This document shows, in pieces, positions 1 to 8,984 of a stretch of DNA of 15,285 nt. Below the pieces are notes generated by a model. That model was not told the DNA's origin, searched no databases, and worked only from the letters and a program-made list of their open reading frames with translations. How positions within the stretch are numbered: the first letter of the stretch is position 1; every line of letters starts with the position of its first letter. The DNA comes from Amoebophrya sp. AT5.2 (Eukaryota > Sar > Dinophyceae > Syndiniales > Amoebophryaceae), in assembly GCA_005223375.1 (NCBI GenBank), contig RXOD01005214.1, forward strand, positions 1 through 15,285, in the 5' to 3' direction. Both the position numbers and the translations under genes were made by a program.

Positions 1-189
1 TCCCTTCTGCCGACCGCGGATAGCCGCTTTTCTGCTCCTACTGGCTGCCGAAGGTGACCCCGAAAAGCCGCCCAAAAGAATCACTTACCACTTACCCACT
101 TACCACCTGGTCTCTCCATAGACATCACCATCAGCTGCTTAACGTTAACAACCAGACAGCAGGACTTAGTTCTGGAGCTCAGACTACAC

Positions 190-1218
190 ATGGCGCAAAA
201 ATCGCAGGTTTTCGTTTTGATTCACGCGTTCGCATGTGTCAGAGCGTGCTTGGCGGAAGAAGGCCGCTGGTGCCGCAACTCCAACTCCCGAGCAAAGCGT
301 ACGAGTACCGATGCAAAGAGAAACCAGCGGCAGCGGAAGCTCCAGTGAGCGCTCCTCCAGCTCCACTTGCTGCACATGCAGCACCACAAGCGGCAGCTCC
401 GAGTTCGATGGCGGCTCCGAGCTCGAAAGATGTGGAGGCAGGTCCTCGAAAGATGTGGTGCTCCTCCGAGGAGGTCGGAGAGGAAGAGACCGGCGGGAGC
501 TTCGTCGTGCCGATGGGCTTTTGTTCTGAGACGGCGCCGCAAAATCAGACCTCTGAGACGCCGCCGCAGAATCAGACCAGCCAGAGGTCCGAAAAATCCA
601 CGATCAGGAACGGCCTTTGAATAACTTCCTGGAACTCATATGAAGATGAGGCTACGTAATACTTATGCCTATGAGGACCACAACGAACATAGTAACATGA
701 AGGTTTCTCCAGTTTTTCGTAGTTTTCTATCGTAAATGAACCCTGCCAGATGACTTTGAATACTTCCACGAAATGAACCTTATGCTTATGCTTCTGCTTG
801 ACGTATTTTTATACTACTTCCATGCAAAGACAATGAACACGACTCCCGGCGGCGACCTTCCTGCCGTGAGTAACCACAACCAATAAAAACTCAGGAGACT
901 CACACTCAGTAGATTCTCATTCTGAATTTGCCACTACTAGAATGAAAGACAAAGACTTGCTTTGCCAATGAATACTACTTCTACTAGATGAAACTGAAAG
1001 TAGACTTCATCATCATCCCCCCTTGCCTCCAGCGGTACAGCGGGGCACCGCGGCGAGGACGGCCAGCCGCGATCCATGATCGTCTAAAACGTTATAAGTA
1101 CTTATGTTTCTTTTTGTTTGCAGTGGTCGTTCGTGCGGAAAATGTAGTTCCTCTCGTGCCGTCTTTCGTCGGTATGTTGGTCATGATCTTGATCTTCGTC
1201 TGCGGCCACATGTTGTAG
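190..1218 (+). CDS. possible secreted or membrane protein gene, exons uncertain
   Basis: Two pieces suggest a gene, but I cannot join them. The ATG at 190 opens a 52-codon frame starting MAQKSQVFVLIHAFACVRAC, which looks like a signal peptide, and stops at 346-348. From about 234 to 620 a different frame is open and reads as an Ala/Pro/Ser-rich, then acidic, low-complexity protein ending in two 9-residue repeats, ETAPQNQTS and ETPPQNQTS. The last piece follows a good 3' splice site (pyrimidine run, then CAG at 1121-1123). It reads VVRAENVVPLVPSFVGMLVM and on into a hydrophobic stretch, stopping at 1216-1218 right after a membrane-like segment. A type I or tail-anchored membrane protein would fit. 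No family was recognised. The stretch 620-1123 would be intron and shows no coding signal. Confidence 0.25.
528..581 (+). repeat. 27-bp tandem repeat, two copies
   Basis: Unit 1 (528-554) and unit 2 (555-581) match at most positions: each begins GAGACG, then a GCCGC-type run, then CA(A/G)AATCAGACC. The 27-bp period is a multiple of three, so the open frame gains a clean 9-residue repeat. Confidence 0.7.
621..1123. other. AT-richer non-coding stretch, probably intron or intergenic
   Basis: No open frame here has protein-like composition. The sequence is rich in short ACTACT, AGATGA and ATGAA words. Its only clear signal is the polypyrimidine tract and CAG at 1108-1123, which looks like a 3' splice site. 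Confidence 0.4.
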
Positions 1219-1400
1219 CCAGGAGCCATAGAAGATAGGGCCAGACGAATAGCACCACATTTGCAAGAACAATTTTCTTTCATCGAAATTTCCAGATAGA
1301 GCCGCCACACATCGATAATCGTTCAGTTCACGGTTTAAGCTGCCGCTGCGGGCAGGCAGCATCGACGGTGCTTGCATCGGTCCGCGTGTAATAAATAACA

Positions 1401-2208
1401 ATGAGTCTACGTTCGGTAATTCTTTTGCTCGCGGCTCCCGCCCTGGCGATCTCGTCGACGTCCACTAAGATCCGGCAACTCCAAGACCCAGCAGCCCCCG
1501 CAGCCGCTCCGCCTGCACAAACCGCGGACCACGAGGTAGACAAGCCTGCCTACGAGGGCGAGTGGCACAAGGAGTTTCGGGACGAGTCGTACCCCTCTTC
1601 GGCGGCCGGAAAAGAGCACTCCCCGATGATCTCGGCGCTGCACGGAGAAAGGGAGCAGCTGCCCTGGGGGTGGGGCAGCGCCTGGTTCTGGTACAAGGAC
1701 CTTTTTTTTTGACTTTTGTTTCCTTATTTATCAATCTATCTATGGTTCGTTTCTTCGTGGACAGGACCAACCAACCTGCATGCCTTCGACGAACACCTCC
1801 ACGACAGGTTGAGCGGCGCGGCAGTCACGGGGCTCGTCGGGGTGGCGGTTGTGGGATAGCCAGCCAGCGATATTATGAATGTATGACTGCCGCGTTGGAG
1901 GACTGCTGCATCTGGCCATATTCGGCGGTCCTCCTCCTCCCGAGACAGATGATTGCTACCGCGGCTGAGGGAGGCTGGCTCTGTTTCGACCGCGCCAGCA
2001 GCCCGCCAAGAGGCTCCGCGCACCGCACCAGCAGGCTCCGCTTCCGAGACCTTTCACCGACGAGGAGGACACCTTCACCTCCACCGATGAATCAATCTAT
2101 GAGTCTCCTAACAGACTATCACTGCAACTTTTTTTTTCCTGTAGTAGATCGATGATGAGCACAAAAATGAATGAAGAGAAGGGACGAAGTAGCTCACCGA
2201 CAGTGTGA
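1401..2208 (+). CDS. predicted single-pass membrane protein, about three exons
   Basis: The start at 1401 gives MSLRSVILLLAAPALAISS, a typical signal peptide (hydrophobic core, small residues near the cleavage site). A Pro/Ala-rich and then charged ectodomain follows, ending near WGWGSAWFW. The frame closes at 1710-1712, just after a T-run typical of an intron start. The same frame reopens at about 1761 (GPTNLHAFDEHLHDRL), leading to a hydrophobic GAAVTGLVGVAVV. A third block from about 1975 reads LALFRPRQQPAKRLR, then an acidic tail (FTDEEDTFTSTDESIYE), with a stop at 2206-2208. Joined, this is a type I membrane protein: ectodomain, one membrane helix, basic stop-transfer, acidic cytosolic tail. 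Intron 1 must be a multiple of 3 (TGG copies at 1689 and 1758 allow 69 nt). Intron 2 must be 1 mod 3 (TGG copies at 1852 and 1976, or TGGC at 1843 and 1976). A rival reading uses one GT-AG intron (1691-1764) and a frame ending at 2155. No homologue recognised. Confidence 0.45.
1858..1980 (+). other. probable intron 2 of the membrane protein gene, with terminal inverted repeats
   Basis: AGCCAGCC at 1858-1865 is exactly the reverse complement of GGCTGGCT at 1973-1980, close to the two inferred ends of the intron. A second, inner pair (GGAGGACTGC and GCGGTCCTCC, one mismatch) lies between them, so the intron RNA could fold back on itself. No GT-AG pair joins the two preferred reading frames here. 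Confidence 0.35.
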
Positions 2209-2515
2209 AGTACTTTATTACTAAACTGTGGCTTTCGTCCCCGTGCGTGATGAAGTACTGAAGAGGGCTGTCGTGCGCCATCGCCAAGGCAATTGTGTTT
2301 GTGGCTGTCGTGCGTGAAGGGATCCTGCTTGTGCTTGCGCGTGAATAAGATGAAGATCTAGATCCTGCTTACCCTTACTACGTGGCCGTACCACCTGGTG
2401 AGGAGAGGCTTCGGTGGCCGTACCTGGTAGATCGTAATGTGTGAAAGAACAAGATCTTGCTCGTCGTGATCGTGATGGTGATCTCAAATAAGATTTAGAT
2501 TAGAAGTCGATATCT
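2209..2515. other. intergenic stretch with short direct repeats
   Basis: I see no gene. Short words recur: GATCCTGCTT twice, and GGTGGCCGTACC-type words followed by CTGGT twice (about 2381 and 2413). The minus-strand open frame here is Arg/Ser/Thr-rich and looks like chance. Confidence 0.4.
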
Positions 2516-2704
2516 ATGGAGCCAGGAAGAAAAGCGACGGATCGCTTGTGGCAGTTGATCGGAGCGGCGACCACTACTTTGTTTTCAGAAAGAACTCCAC
2601 AACGAACAGGCAGTGCGACAACAACGGATAACGATATTATCAGTTCGTCCTATTTCCACCTACTTTCGATTTTTCGAAGCAGCCCTGCAATGGCCATGAG
2701 ATGA
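2516..2704 (+). other. upstream open reading frame overlapping the methyltransferase start
   Basis: A 62-codon frame begins with ATG at 2516 and ends with TGA at 2702-2704. The stop overlaps the methyltransferase start codon (ATG at 2701) in the arrangement ATGA. Its composition (many Thr and Ser) is not strongly protein-like. It could be a true upstream ORF in the mRNA leader, or irrelevant if the mRNA starts downstream, for example by spliced-leader addition after TTTTTCGAAG at about 2678. Confidence 0.3.
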
Positions 2705-5700
2705 TGGCGGAGGAACATCCAACTACGGACGATGTTGAGCTCCTCGCGGGCTCGCTCGAGCGCATTCTGGAGGAGGAAATCCTCCCTGCCGGGTTTTTGC
2801 TTTCTCCGGCGGCGAAAGCTTCCTCGCTGCAGACGGCGCTGGAAGGTTTCAACATGCTGTGCAAATCGGCGCAAACCCGCCGCTGGGTGCCGGAGGTGGA
2901 CGGCTACGGTTCTGCAGCACACTTGGTTCCTTCATCGATCAATAAAGAGCAAACGTTCTTGCTGGTGCCTCTAACGGCAGAGGCCACGAGGGAGTTCGTA
3001 ACGGCAGAGAAGAGCTATTGCGAAGGGGGAGCGGATGTGGACAGCGATAGTGTTAGAGTGAGAAGTGACGCTGACGAGGACCTCAAGACGAAGCTTGTGC
3101 ACGAGATTCTGTCTCACCAGATGGGCGAAATCTACTTGCTGCGGGCGGATTGGAGGGAAGACAGAAGTTTTTCATTCGAGGAGGATGAAATATCGGGCCA
3201 CGTTTACAACTCCACGGTGGTCCAGGACGATCTTGATCTTCACACAGCGACAGCGACTTCAGCCGACGCGTCCCGCTCTAACGACAAAACCAAGGAACCT
3301 CCGAGGCCCACGACTACTTCCCGCACGACCAAAACGCCAACAACTTTCAGCACGACTTCTACTTCATCCCACCACCTTCCCCGCACCGCCTCGCTCCTCG
3401 CCCCCGGCAGTTTCGAGACCATGTTGCCCTCCCAAAACAGCATCGATAAAGAATTGTTTAAACAAAACAAAGGGTTCACCTTTATTGACCTTTTCGCCGG
3501 TATCGGGGGGTTCCGGCTGGCTCTGGAAAAGCTGGGGGGCCTGTGCCTCGGCAGCTGCGAGCTGGACAAGTTTGCCAGGCAGACGTACGAACTCAACTTC
3601 TCCAAAGCAAGCCGAAGGAAGCTCCCCGCCGGGTGGTGCTATGGGCAGCCAATTGGCGCTCCGATCCGAATCTTTGAGGAAGAAGTTTTTTCGGGGTTAG
3701 GCAAGGTACCAGAACCTCCTGAAGATGTTGAAAACCGTTTTCGGCGCGAAAAATTTGGCGAGTTTTTCGTCCGGGACATCACGCGGCTCTGTTTCGGTAG
3801 AGCGGCGGAGTCTCTGGATTCGGCGCGACGTCGTCGTGGTCCTCCTCCAACCAGCGGGACGAGCATCCAGAATCCATCCAACCAACCACAACCTCTTCCT
3901 CCAACCAAGCCAGGGCCACATGATCGGCAAGAACAAGACCCTGGGCATGATCATCTCGATATTCACCCCACTGTGGACATCCTCACCGCCGGTTTTCCGT
4001 GCCAGTCGTTTTCGACGCTCGGGAGCCAATCGGGGTTGTGGGATTGTGGGAGAGGGGGGCTGTTCTTCCATCTCGTGCGGGTGCTGCGGGAACTGCAGCC
4101 GAGGTTCTTTGTCTTCGAAAACGTCAAAGGACTCGTGGGGATGGAGGGAGGAAAGGTGAATTGCTTCTTTATTTTTACTTCTTTCCATTCATTGATTCCT
4201 ACTGTCACCAGTGTCTTTGTGAACGTGGTGCTCTCGCAGGAGAACCGTGCGTGCTTTTCTAAATGGCAGCCGGTCTATAGAACAAGTCAGTGAAGCTGAA
4301 GCCGAAGTCGTAGTATCTAATATGAAAAAGCCGAAGACCACACCTAGTCCTACCTTCGCGCTCGCCTTCCTTGCTTTGTCCAACTCCAACAAAGATGAAC
4401 GCCATCGGATCAAAAGCGAAGACAATAGAGTACATTGCAAACCCCAAGCAAGTAGACGAGCCGCAACTCGTACAACATGAACATCACAGATCTTCCAAGC
4501 GATGTTGCGGTGTTTGCGGAACTCTGGGTACGAGGTGCAATACGAAGTCTTGGACGCGAAACACCACCTTCCCCAGAACCGTCCCCGCGTCTACATCGTC
4601 GGGGCACGGGAGGACCAAAACTTCGAGTTCGACCGTGCGACGGCTGGAGCAGATGGAGTACTAGAGCAGGAGGTACTAGATGACCCAAAGCTGTCTTCCG
4701 GCGTCCGCCTGGCGCGCTGGCTATTTACGGGAGAAGATCAAGATCGTCCACGAAGAAGGAGTGATTCTGATTTGACTCCGACATCGATGACGAAAGATGA
4801 TCATGCAACGGCGACCGTCGACCCGAACTACTTCTCAACGCGAGGAGGAGCGCCACCTCCCAGGAGAGGCGCGCCACCTCGTCCCAGAAGCTGCGTGGGC
4901 GACATTTTGGAGAAAGAAGTGGCTGCGAAATACTACCTCAGCGACTACCAGTACGCGAAGCTGCAAAGCCAAAAATACCAACAGACCCACCCGGACGGCA
5001 GCGGGCGGCTCGTCTCCCCAAGTCACCCACACGTCCAGACGCTGTGCAGCAGCTACCGGCAGCGCTTCTACCTCTACAGCCAGTTCGTGGTGGACGATGA
5101 CGTGCTGAGGGCGGGTGAAGGGGAACTACACAAGAACGAAACGAGCCATACTGCGGTTGCCGCGAAGAACTACCCTGGGGATGAATCATGTCGGGATATG
5201 AGTGCGACAAGTACGACGGCACCATCAGAGTCTGATAGACTCCAAGTTCCGATCAGCCCGATAGCGGCGACCATGAAAGTGAGCCCTCCTCTTGTGCGTA
5301 CTGCACCTGCTCCTCAATCACGTGCAGACGCTGTCGTGCAGCAGCCGACCATGAGGAGGTTCAAATCCGAGCAGGAGCTCCACGCGTTGCTCGCCGCGCG
5401 GAAGCTGACCCCGCGGTTCTTCACGCCGCGCGAATGCTGCCGGATCATGGGGTTTCCGGAGGAATTTGAGTACCCCCAAGGCAGCGAGGGAGAGGAGGGG
5501 AGGTTTTACCACCAGATCGGAAACGCGGTTGTGCCAGGGATGGTAGCCGCGGTTTGTCTGCCGCTGGTACGGCATATTGTTTCTTGTTCAGGAAAAGACG
5601 CGGAAGGGAATGCGAATGTGGAGCGTGGAATAATCCGAGCTGGTGCAGCAGCTGCGGCACCGGGAGAGGAAGACGTGTGGGAACTGTTTTCTCTTTCTGC

Positions 5701-5839
5701 TGGTGCTTCCAGGAAACAGTTCCCACACGACCGGTTCGGGGAGGTCGACGAAGAAGCAGGGATTCGTAATGGAGGTTCAACCTCCGACTTGGAGGCGGTG
5801 CCCAGACGAGGCCCTCCGGGGGTCTGCGGTGGAGCATGA
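2701..5839 (+). CDS. DNA (cytosine-5) methyltransferase, bacterial HhaI-like type, two exons
   Basis: The product would transfer a methyl group from S-adenosylmethionine to carbon 5 of cytosine in DNA. Exons 2701-4155 and 4490-5839 give about 934 residues. The first 255 are not recognised and end in a Thr/Ser-rich linker. Motif I (FIDLFAGIGGF) begins at residue 261 and motif II (ELDKFARQTYELNF) follows. The catalytic loop GFPCQSFS has its nucleophile at Cys434. FENVKGL carries Glu473-Asn-Val, and QNRPR begins at residue 514 (motif VIII). A long, variable target-recognition region follows. Motif IX (RKLTPRFFTPRECCRIMGFP) begins at 789 and motif X (QIGNAVVP) is at about 827-834. All key residues are present, so it should be active. 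It is longer than the roughly 330-residue bacterial enzymes because of the N-terminus, an insert between motifs II and IV, and a 100-residue tail. No restriction enzyme or accessory chromatin domain was seen. Specificity cannot be told from sequence. Confidence 0.93.
4156..4489 (+). other. GT-AG intron of the methyltransferase gene
   Basis: The donor is AAAG|GTGAAT and the acceptor ATCACAG|ATC, giving 334 nt in phase 0. It falls right after the FENVKGL motif. Joining residue Lys485 to IFQAMLRCLR restores the usual methyltransferase helix between motifs VI and VIII. Without it the frame stops at 4291-4293. Confidence 0.85.
5672..5731. repeat. 54-bp inverted-repeat cassette flanked by GAC, inside the methyltransferase tail
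   Basis: GTGTGGGAACTGTTT (5675-5689) and AAACAGTTCCCACAC (5714-5728) are perfect 15-bp inverted repeats, 16 if the flanking C/G pair is counted. The loop is a 24-nt pyrimidine-rich segment ending CCAG. In-frame GAC codons lie directly outside (5672-5674 and 5729-5731), as a 3-bp target duplication would. The 57-nt period keeps the frame whether or not it is removed. Confidence 0.75.
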
Positions 5840-5997
5840 GGAGATGAGTAGAGCTGCAGGTGGATCGATCATGACTTCAGAAAAAAAAATTACTACTCAT
5901 AGATTGAGACGTAGAATTTTGCGGGCGTTGTATTGATGCTGACCGACACACAGTGAGTTGAGTAGACAGAACGATAACGAAGAACAAATCGTTGAAC
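5840..5997. other. short intergenic stretch after the methyltransferase gene
   Basis: This holds an A-run (5880-5888) and AT-rich sequence. No gene or clear regulatory signal is visible. Confidence 0.4.
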
Positions 5998-6469
5998 ATG
6001 AACGACAAAAGCAAAAGGCAGCGACAAATGCGCTCGCTGCGATACCTCTTGCCGCGAGCTTGGTTCTGGGACGACTGGTTGTGCTCCGGCGTTTGATGCA
6101 GATTCAGCGCCCCGCAGGCAGGGAAAAAAAAGAAATGCAGTGATGTAGGGCTCACGCACATTGTTTTCTCGTGTTTTTTTGTAGAGTAACTCTAGTGCGT
6201 TTGTTTCGAAGTAGCTTCAAGAGGAACCTGCATAGGACGAGTTGCTACCTCCCATTCTCTTTCTCAGCGTTTATCGTATCATCGGCGCAAGCGCATGGCG
6301 CTCTGGCATGGCAGCTTTTGGTCGTTTGCTGTGGGGCGAAAGTCGGAGTTTCGAAGTGGCTCGACGCCAAGAACGAACCTATCTCTTGCATGCGCATGGA
6401 ATAAGGAACTATGATCTAACTGACGTCCAATCGACGACAACGTCCTCGTGCTCATCGTGCAGGAGCTAG
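5998..6469 (+). CDS. possible small two-exon gene of unknown function
   Basis: The second piece is the stronger. After a good 3' splice site (CCCATTCTCTTTCTCAG, ending 6267) the frame reads VYRIIGASAWRSGMAAFGRL and on through LLWGESRSFEVARRQERTYL to a stop at 6467-6469. This composition is protein-like, with Trp, aromatic and basic residues. The first piece could be the ATG at 5998 (MNDKSKRQRQMRSLRYLLPR, then AWFWDDWLCSGV and a stop), a basic N-terminus that might be a targeting sequence. A donor between them, such as GACTG|GTTGTG near 6077, would be needed. Another 3' splice-like signal (TTTTTTTGTAG) lies at 6174-6184. No family recognised, and the join is not proven. Confidence 0.28.
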
Positions 6470-6559
6470 TACAATCAACTACTTGTGTCTGTGTGTTTGG
6501 AGCCTTTACCTGTTAATATTCTTATTTTCGTCTTCGCCTCCTCCCGCCATCTTTACAAG

Positions 6560-8075
6560 ATGATTCAGACGAAAATGGTTGCTGGTCCGCGCGGCCCCAC
6601 GGCCGTGGTTGTGGCGGCGAGAAGTGTGCGAAAGGGGGAGATTATTCTGGTCGAGCGGGCTCTGGTGCAGATTCAGTGCCTCGACTTCTTCCTGGGCATG
6701 GTTACGCTCCGACGGAGCACCATTGCAAATTAAGGGTACGGAAAATGCATAGTAGCAAAAGCATAATTAGAACCCAGTAGATTTTTGCATCAGCATGGGG
6801 GCAAAGAGGGAAGGGCTGTGTGGTGGTGGTGCTGCATCGATATCGGCGGATCGGGTCTTGGTCCATCGGCTATGAGACGGCGACAGCGGCACGGTCCGGA
6901 ATTTGGGCGACAGTCAGCAGTCGGCCCATGCCGTGCCCCCTTGATGCCGATGAGCTGTGTCGTGCAGCATTTTCCGTACCCTTAATTTGCAATGGTGCTC
7001 CGTCGGAGTGTGACCATCTTTATTCTTCCTGGGCATGGTCACACTCCGACGGAACACCATTGCAAAACAGCTCGAGAAAATGCAGGCAGAACGAGAAACA
7101 ACAAAAACGAATACAGAAAGTAGCAGTGGAGGTACTAAAAAGAGCTCCATGTTGAACATGATCGTCCCAGCGCTAGAAAACGGCGCAGTCCCAGTCCGCG
7201 CGGAGAAGTTTTCCCGTCTCGTGACCGACGTGCTGGGGGAAGTGGAAATAGGTGGAGACCCAGAAACTCTTTCACCGAGTACGACTGCTCCGGGTGCTGA
7301 AGCTGCTCCGGGTGGTGGAGCTGGAGCCGGACCAGAAGCCTCAGCGAGCAGCACGAGCAGTGCCCCCTCCTCGTCCCAAGCCCAGCATGAAGAGTTGGAC
7401 CTCCGCTACAAGCTGTTTTGGGAGCACCGCGCGTTCAATTTTTTCGGGCCCGCCGACCAGCGCCGGAATTTCCTCCTCCACGCGGTCGGGTTCCCTGTTG
7501 CTTTAGCGATTCTCCTAACAACCGTGCTGCGGTGGTTATTCGGAGGTACAGGAGCAGGAGGCGGTGCTCCTGGTGGCTTTCTCGACTTTTGGACCGTGCT
7601 CTACCTGTGTTTCAGTTTGGTGATCTTCTTCTTCGTGGTCGTGGTGAAGACGGAGCTGGTCGCGGTGTGCTGCTCCCAGGGAGTGTACGAAACCGCGTCC
7701 AAGCTGAACCACAGCTTTACCCCGAACGCGGCGGTAACGTTTGTGAGTGCGGAAGAACCGTCAGCTTCTACCTCGGGCGGCATTTTACGGTTGGTGGCGC
7801 TGCGGAACATTCCGCGGAACGAAGAAATCGGAATCGACTACCTAGCCGGCCCACGCTACGCCCACCTCAGCGACGACCAGCGGCGGGAAATCCTAAAGCA
7901 GGACTACGGAATTGGTTTAGTAGAAGGTGTGGGCGGGGGTGTCGGAGTCGGAGCCGAAGGAGATGGAACTGCGGGGAGCACGACAGAGAGTGGGAACGAA
8001 CTACGCGCGCGAGCAAAAATGCCGGGGCGAGAACCACTTGCGCGCGCGGAAGCTGACATTGATGATTGTGAGTAA
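6560..8075 (+). CDS. SET-domain protein with two internal membrane segments
   Basis: The SET fold methylates lysines of histones or other proteins, using S-adenosylmethionine. Exon 1 starts at ATG 6560, just after a pyrimidine tract and AAG that could be a 3' or spliced-leader splice site. It gives VVVAARSVRKGEIILVERAL, the usual start of SMYD-like SET domains. Exon 2, open from about 7020, runs to TAA 8073-8075. Core motifs are KLNHSFTPNAAVTF (Asn271-His-Ser) and EEIGIDYLAGPRYAHL (catalytic-type Tyr315). The total is about 392 residues. The cysteine usual in NHSCxPN is Phe here and no post-SET cysteine cluster follows, so a zinc site is probably lost. Between the two SET halves lie a Gly/Ala/Ser linker and two hydrophobic stretches (about residues 193-214 and 231-252), which would place the enzyme in a membrane. 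A GTGAGT at 8068 could be a donor to one more exon. Confidence 0.72.
6686..7066 (+). repeat. intron of the SET gene built from inverted and direct copies of exon sequence
   Basis: Direct repeat: 6686-6729 and 7023-7066 match over 44 bp with three differences, 337 bp apart. Both copies read FFLGMVTLRR in the frame of their own exon. Inverted repeat: 6698-6748 and 6967-7017 pair over 51 bp with two differences, enclosing 218 nt. The inverted arms contain 32 bp of the direct repeat plus 19 bp found only inside the intron. Removing exactly 337 nt anywhere within the direct repeat joins the frames. A canonical GT-AG alternative is 6701-7070, which also keeps frame but drops about 11 residues. Confidence 0.85.
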
Positions 8076-8290
8076 AAAGCGATCTGTCGGCGCATTGATT
8101 CCTTCTTGTTCATGTTCTTGTGGTCTCTTCCTGAAGTAAGACTAAAGATCTCTGACTGAAGAAACAGACGAGAGCGCGAGACCGAGAGGCTCGTGCGCAT
8201 TTCTTTCATCGGAAAAAATGGCGCCACCCACTCTCGGCGGGCGACTTGTACTACAAGGAAGTTGGTCGTCAGTCCGAGTCGTCGGTTAGT
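8076..8290. other. 3' flank of the SET gene, possible further exon
   Basis: If the GTGAGT at 8068-8073 is a donor, splicing to the AG at 8166-8167 would add a frame beginning YESARPRGSCAF, open to about 8289. This is possible but unproven. Nothing else is visible. Confidence 0.2.
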
Positions 8291-8506
8291 TTAGTACTCG
8301 AAGTGGAATGCGTCCGTGTAGATGTCGCGAAGCACACATGTCAGCACTAACCTGGTCTTCGCTTGATCTTGAGACGTCAGCTGAAAACAATCACTGCAGC
8401 TTTTCGGTATATTGAGTTCTCGATGATGATTGAAGCCAGAAATGATGTGCAGGGTCAGCGTCACCTGCTCAGCGTGTTTTTTTAAGTAGTTGCTCTTCTC
8501 TCTCAT
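8291..8506 (-). CDS. possible small unknown protein on the minus strand
   Basis: The 71-codon frame starts MREKSNYLKKHAEQVTLTLH and ends TDAFHFEY. Its composition is balanced, with hydrophobic, charged and aromatic residues spread evenly, and the DNA is less GC-rich than the neighbouring shadow frames. That is the only evidence. It lies opposite to all other probable genes in the window and no family was recognised. It may be chance. Confidence 0.18.
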   Translation of the reverse strand: MREKSNYLKKHAEQVTLTLHIISGFNHHRELNIPKSCSDCFQLTSQDQAKTRLVLTCVLRDIYTDAFHFEY

Positions 8507-8801
8507 CGAAATCGATCGCCTCGTATGACAGGTTTCGTCGCGCTTCGGTCGTCATGGTATCGAAATCGGTTGACATGCGAGACTCGGTGTGTTGTTGTGG
8601 AGATTTCGATGTGCGCCGAGAGAGTACAAAATTCGGCAGTCATTCGCTTTCGACAAAGTATCAAACTCGGCAGTCATTCATCGGCGGGTCTTTTGTTTGG
8701 TTCTAGTCATCCATCACTGCTACCGCGTGCTTGCACCGCCCTCCACACCCTTCAAAATCAAACCGGCCCCTGCATAGTAGAAAAAAAAACAATATCGCGC
8801 A

Positions 8802-8984
8802 ATGAGCTCCTGGCGCGAAGAGCTCCGGGATCTCGGCTCGTCCACCGCGAATCTCGGGGCAAAGATCTCCGAGTCTCGCCATCAAGCCGCGAATCAAGGG
8901 CAAGCACTGCTGCAACAGGAGCGGCCGGCAATTACTGCACTGCAGCAGGTCCTTGATTTTATTTTTAGTGCGTTGCTCACCTGA
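8802..8984 (+). CDS. possible first exon of an unknown helical protein
   Basis: The ATG at 8802 opens a 60-codon frame starting MSSWREELRDLGSSTANLGA and continuing with Gln/Ala/Glu-rich, helix-like sequence (QGQALLQQERPAITALQQ). A possible donor CAGCAG|GTCCTT is at 8948-8949, but the nearest acceptor (TTTTTAG, 8968) would make an improbable 20-nt intron. No continuation can be supported. It sits at the left edge of the repeat-rich region. Confidence 0.2.
   Translation: MSSWREELRDLGSSTANLGAKISESRHQAANQGQALLQQERPAITALQQVLDFIFSALLT

Noticed and set aside
2221..2487. 88-codon minus-strand frame
   Set aside because: It is Ser/Arg/Thr/Gln-rich, lies in a stretch with short repeats, and has no supporting splice or family signal.
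3697..4188. 163-codon minus-strand frame inside the methyltransferase gene
   Set aside because: It is antisense to the catalytic motifs of a well-supported gene and has no protein-like features.
2701..5839. A restriction-modification system or bacterial island
   Set aside because: The methyltransferase gene has a GT-AG intron, there is no neighbouring endonuclease, and the flanking genes are eukaryotic in structure.
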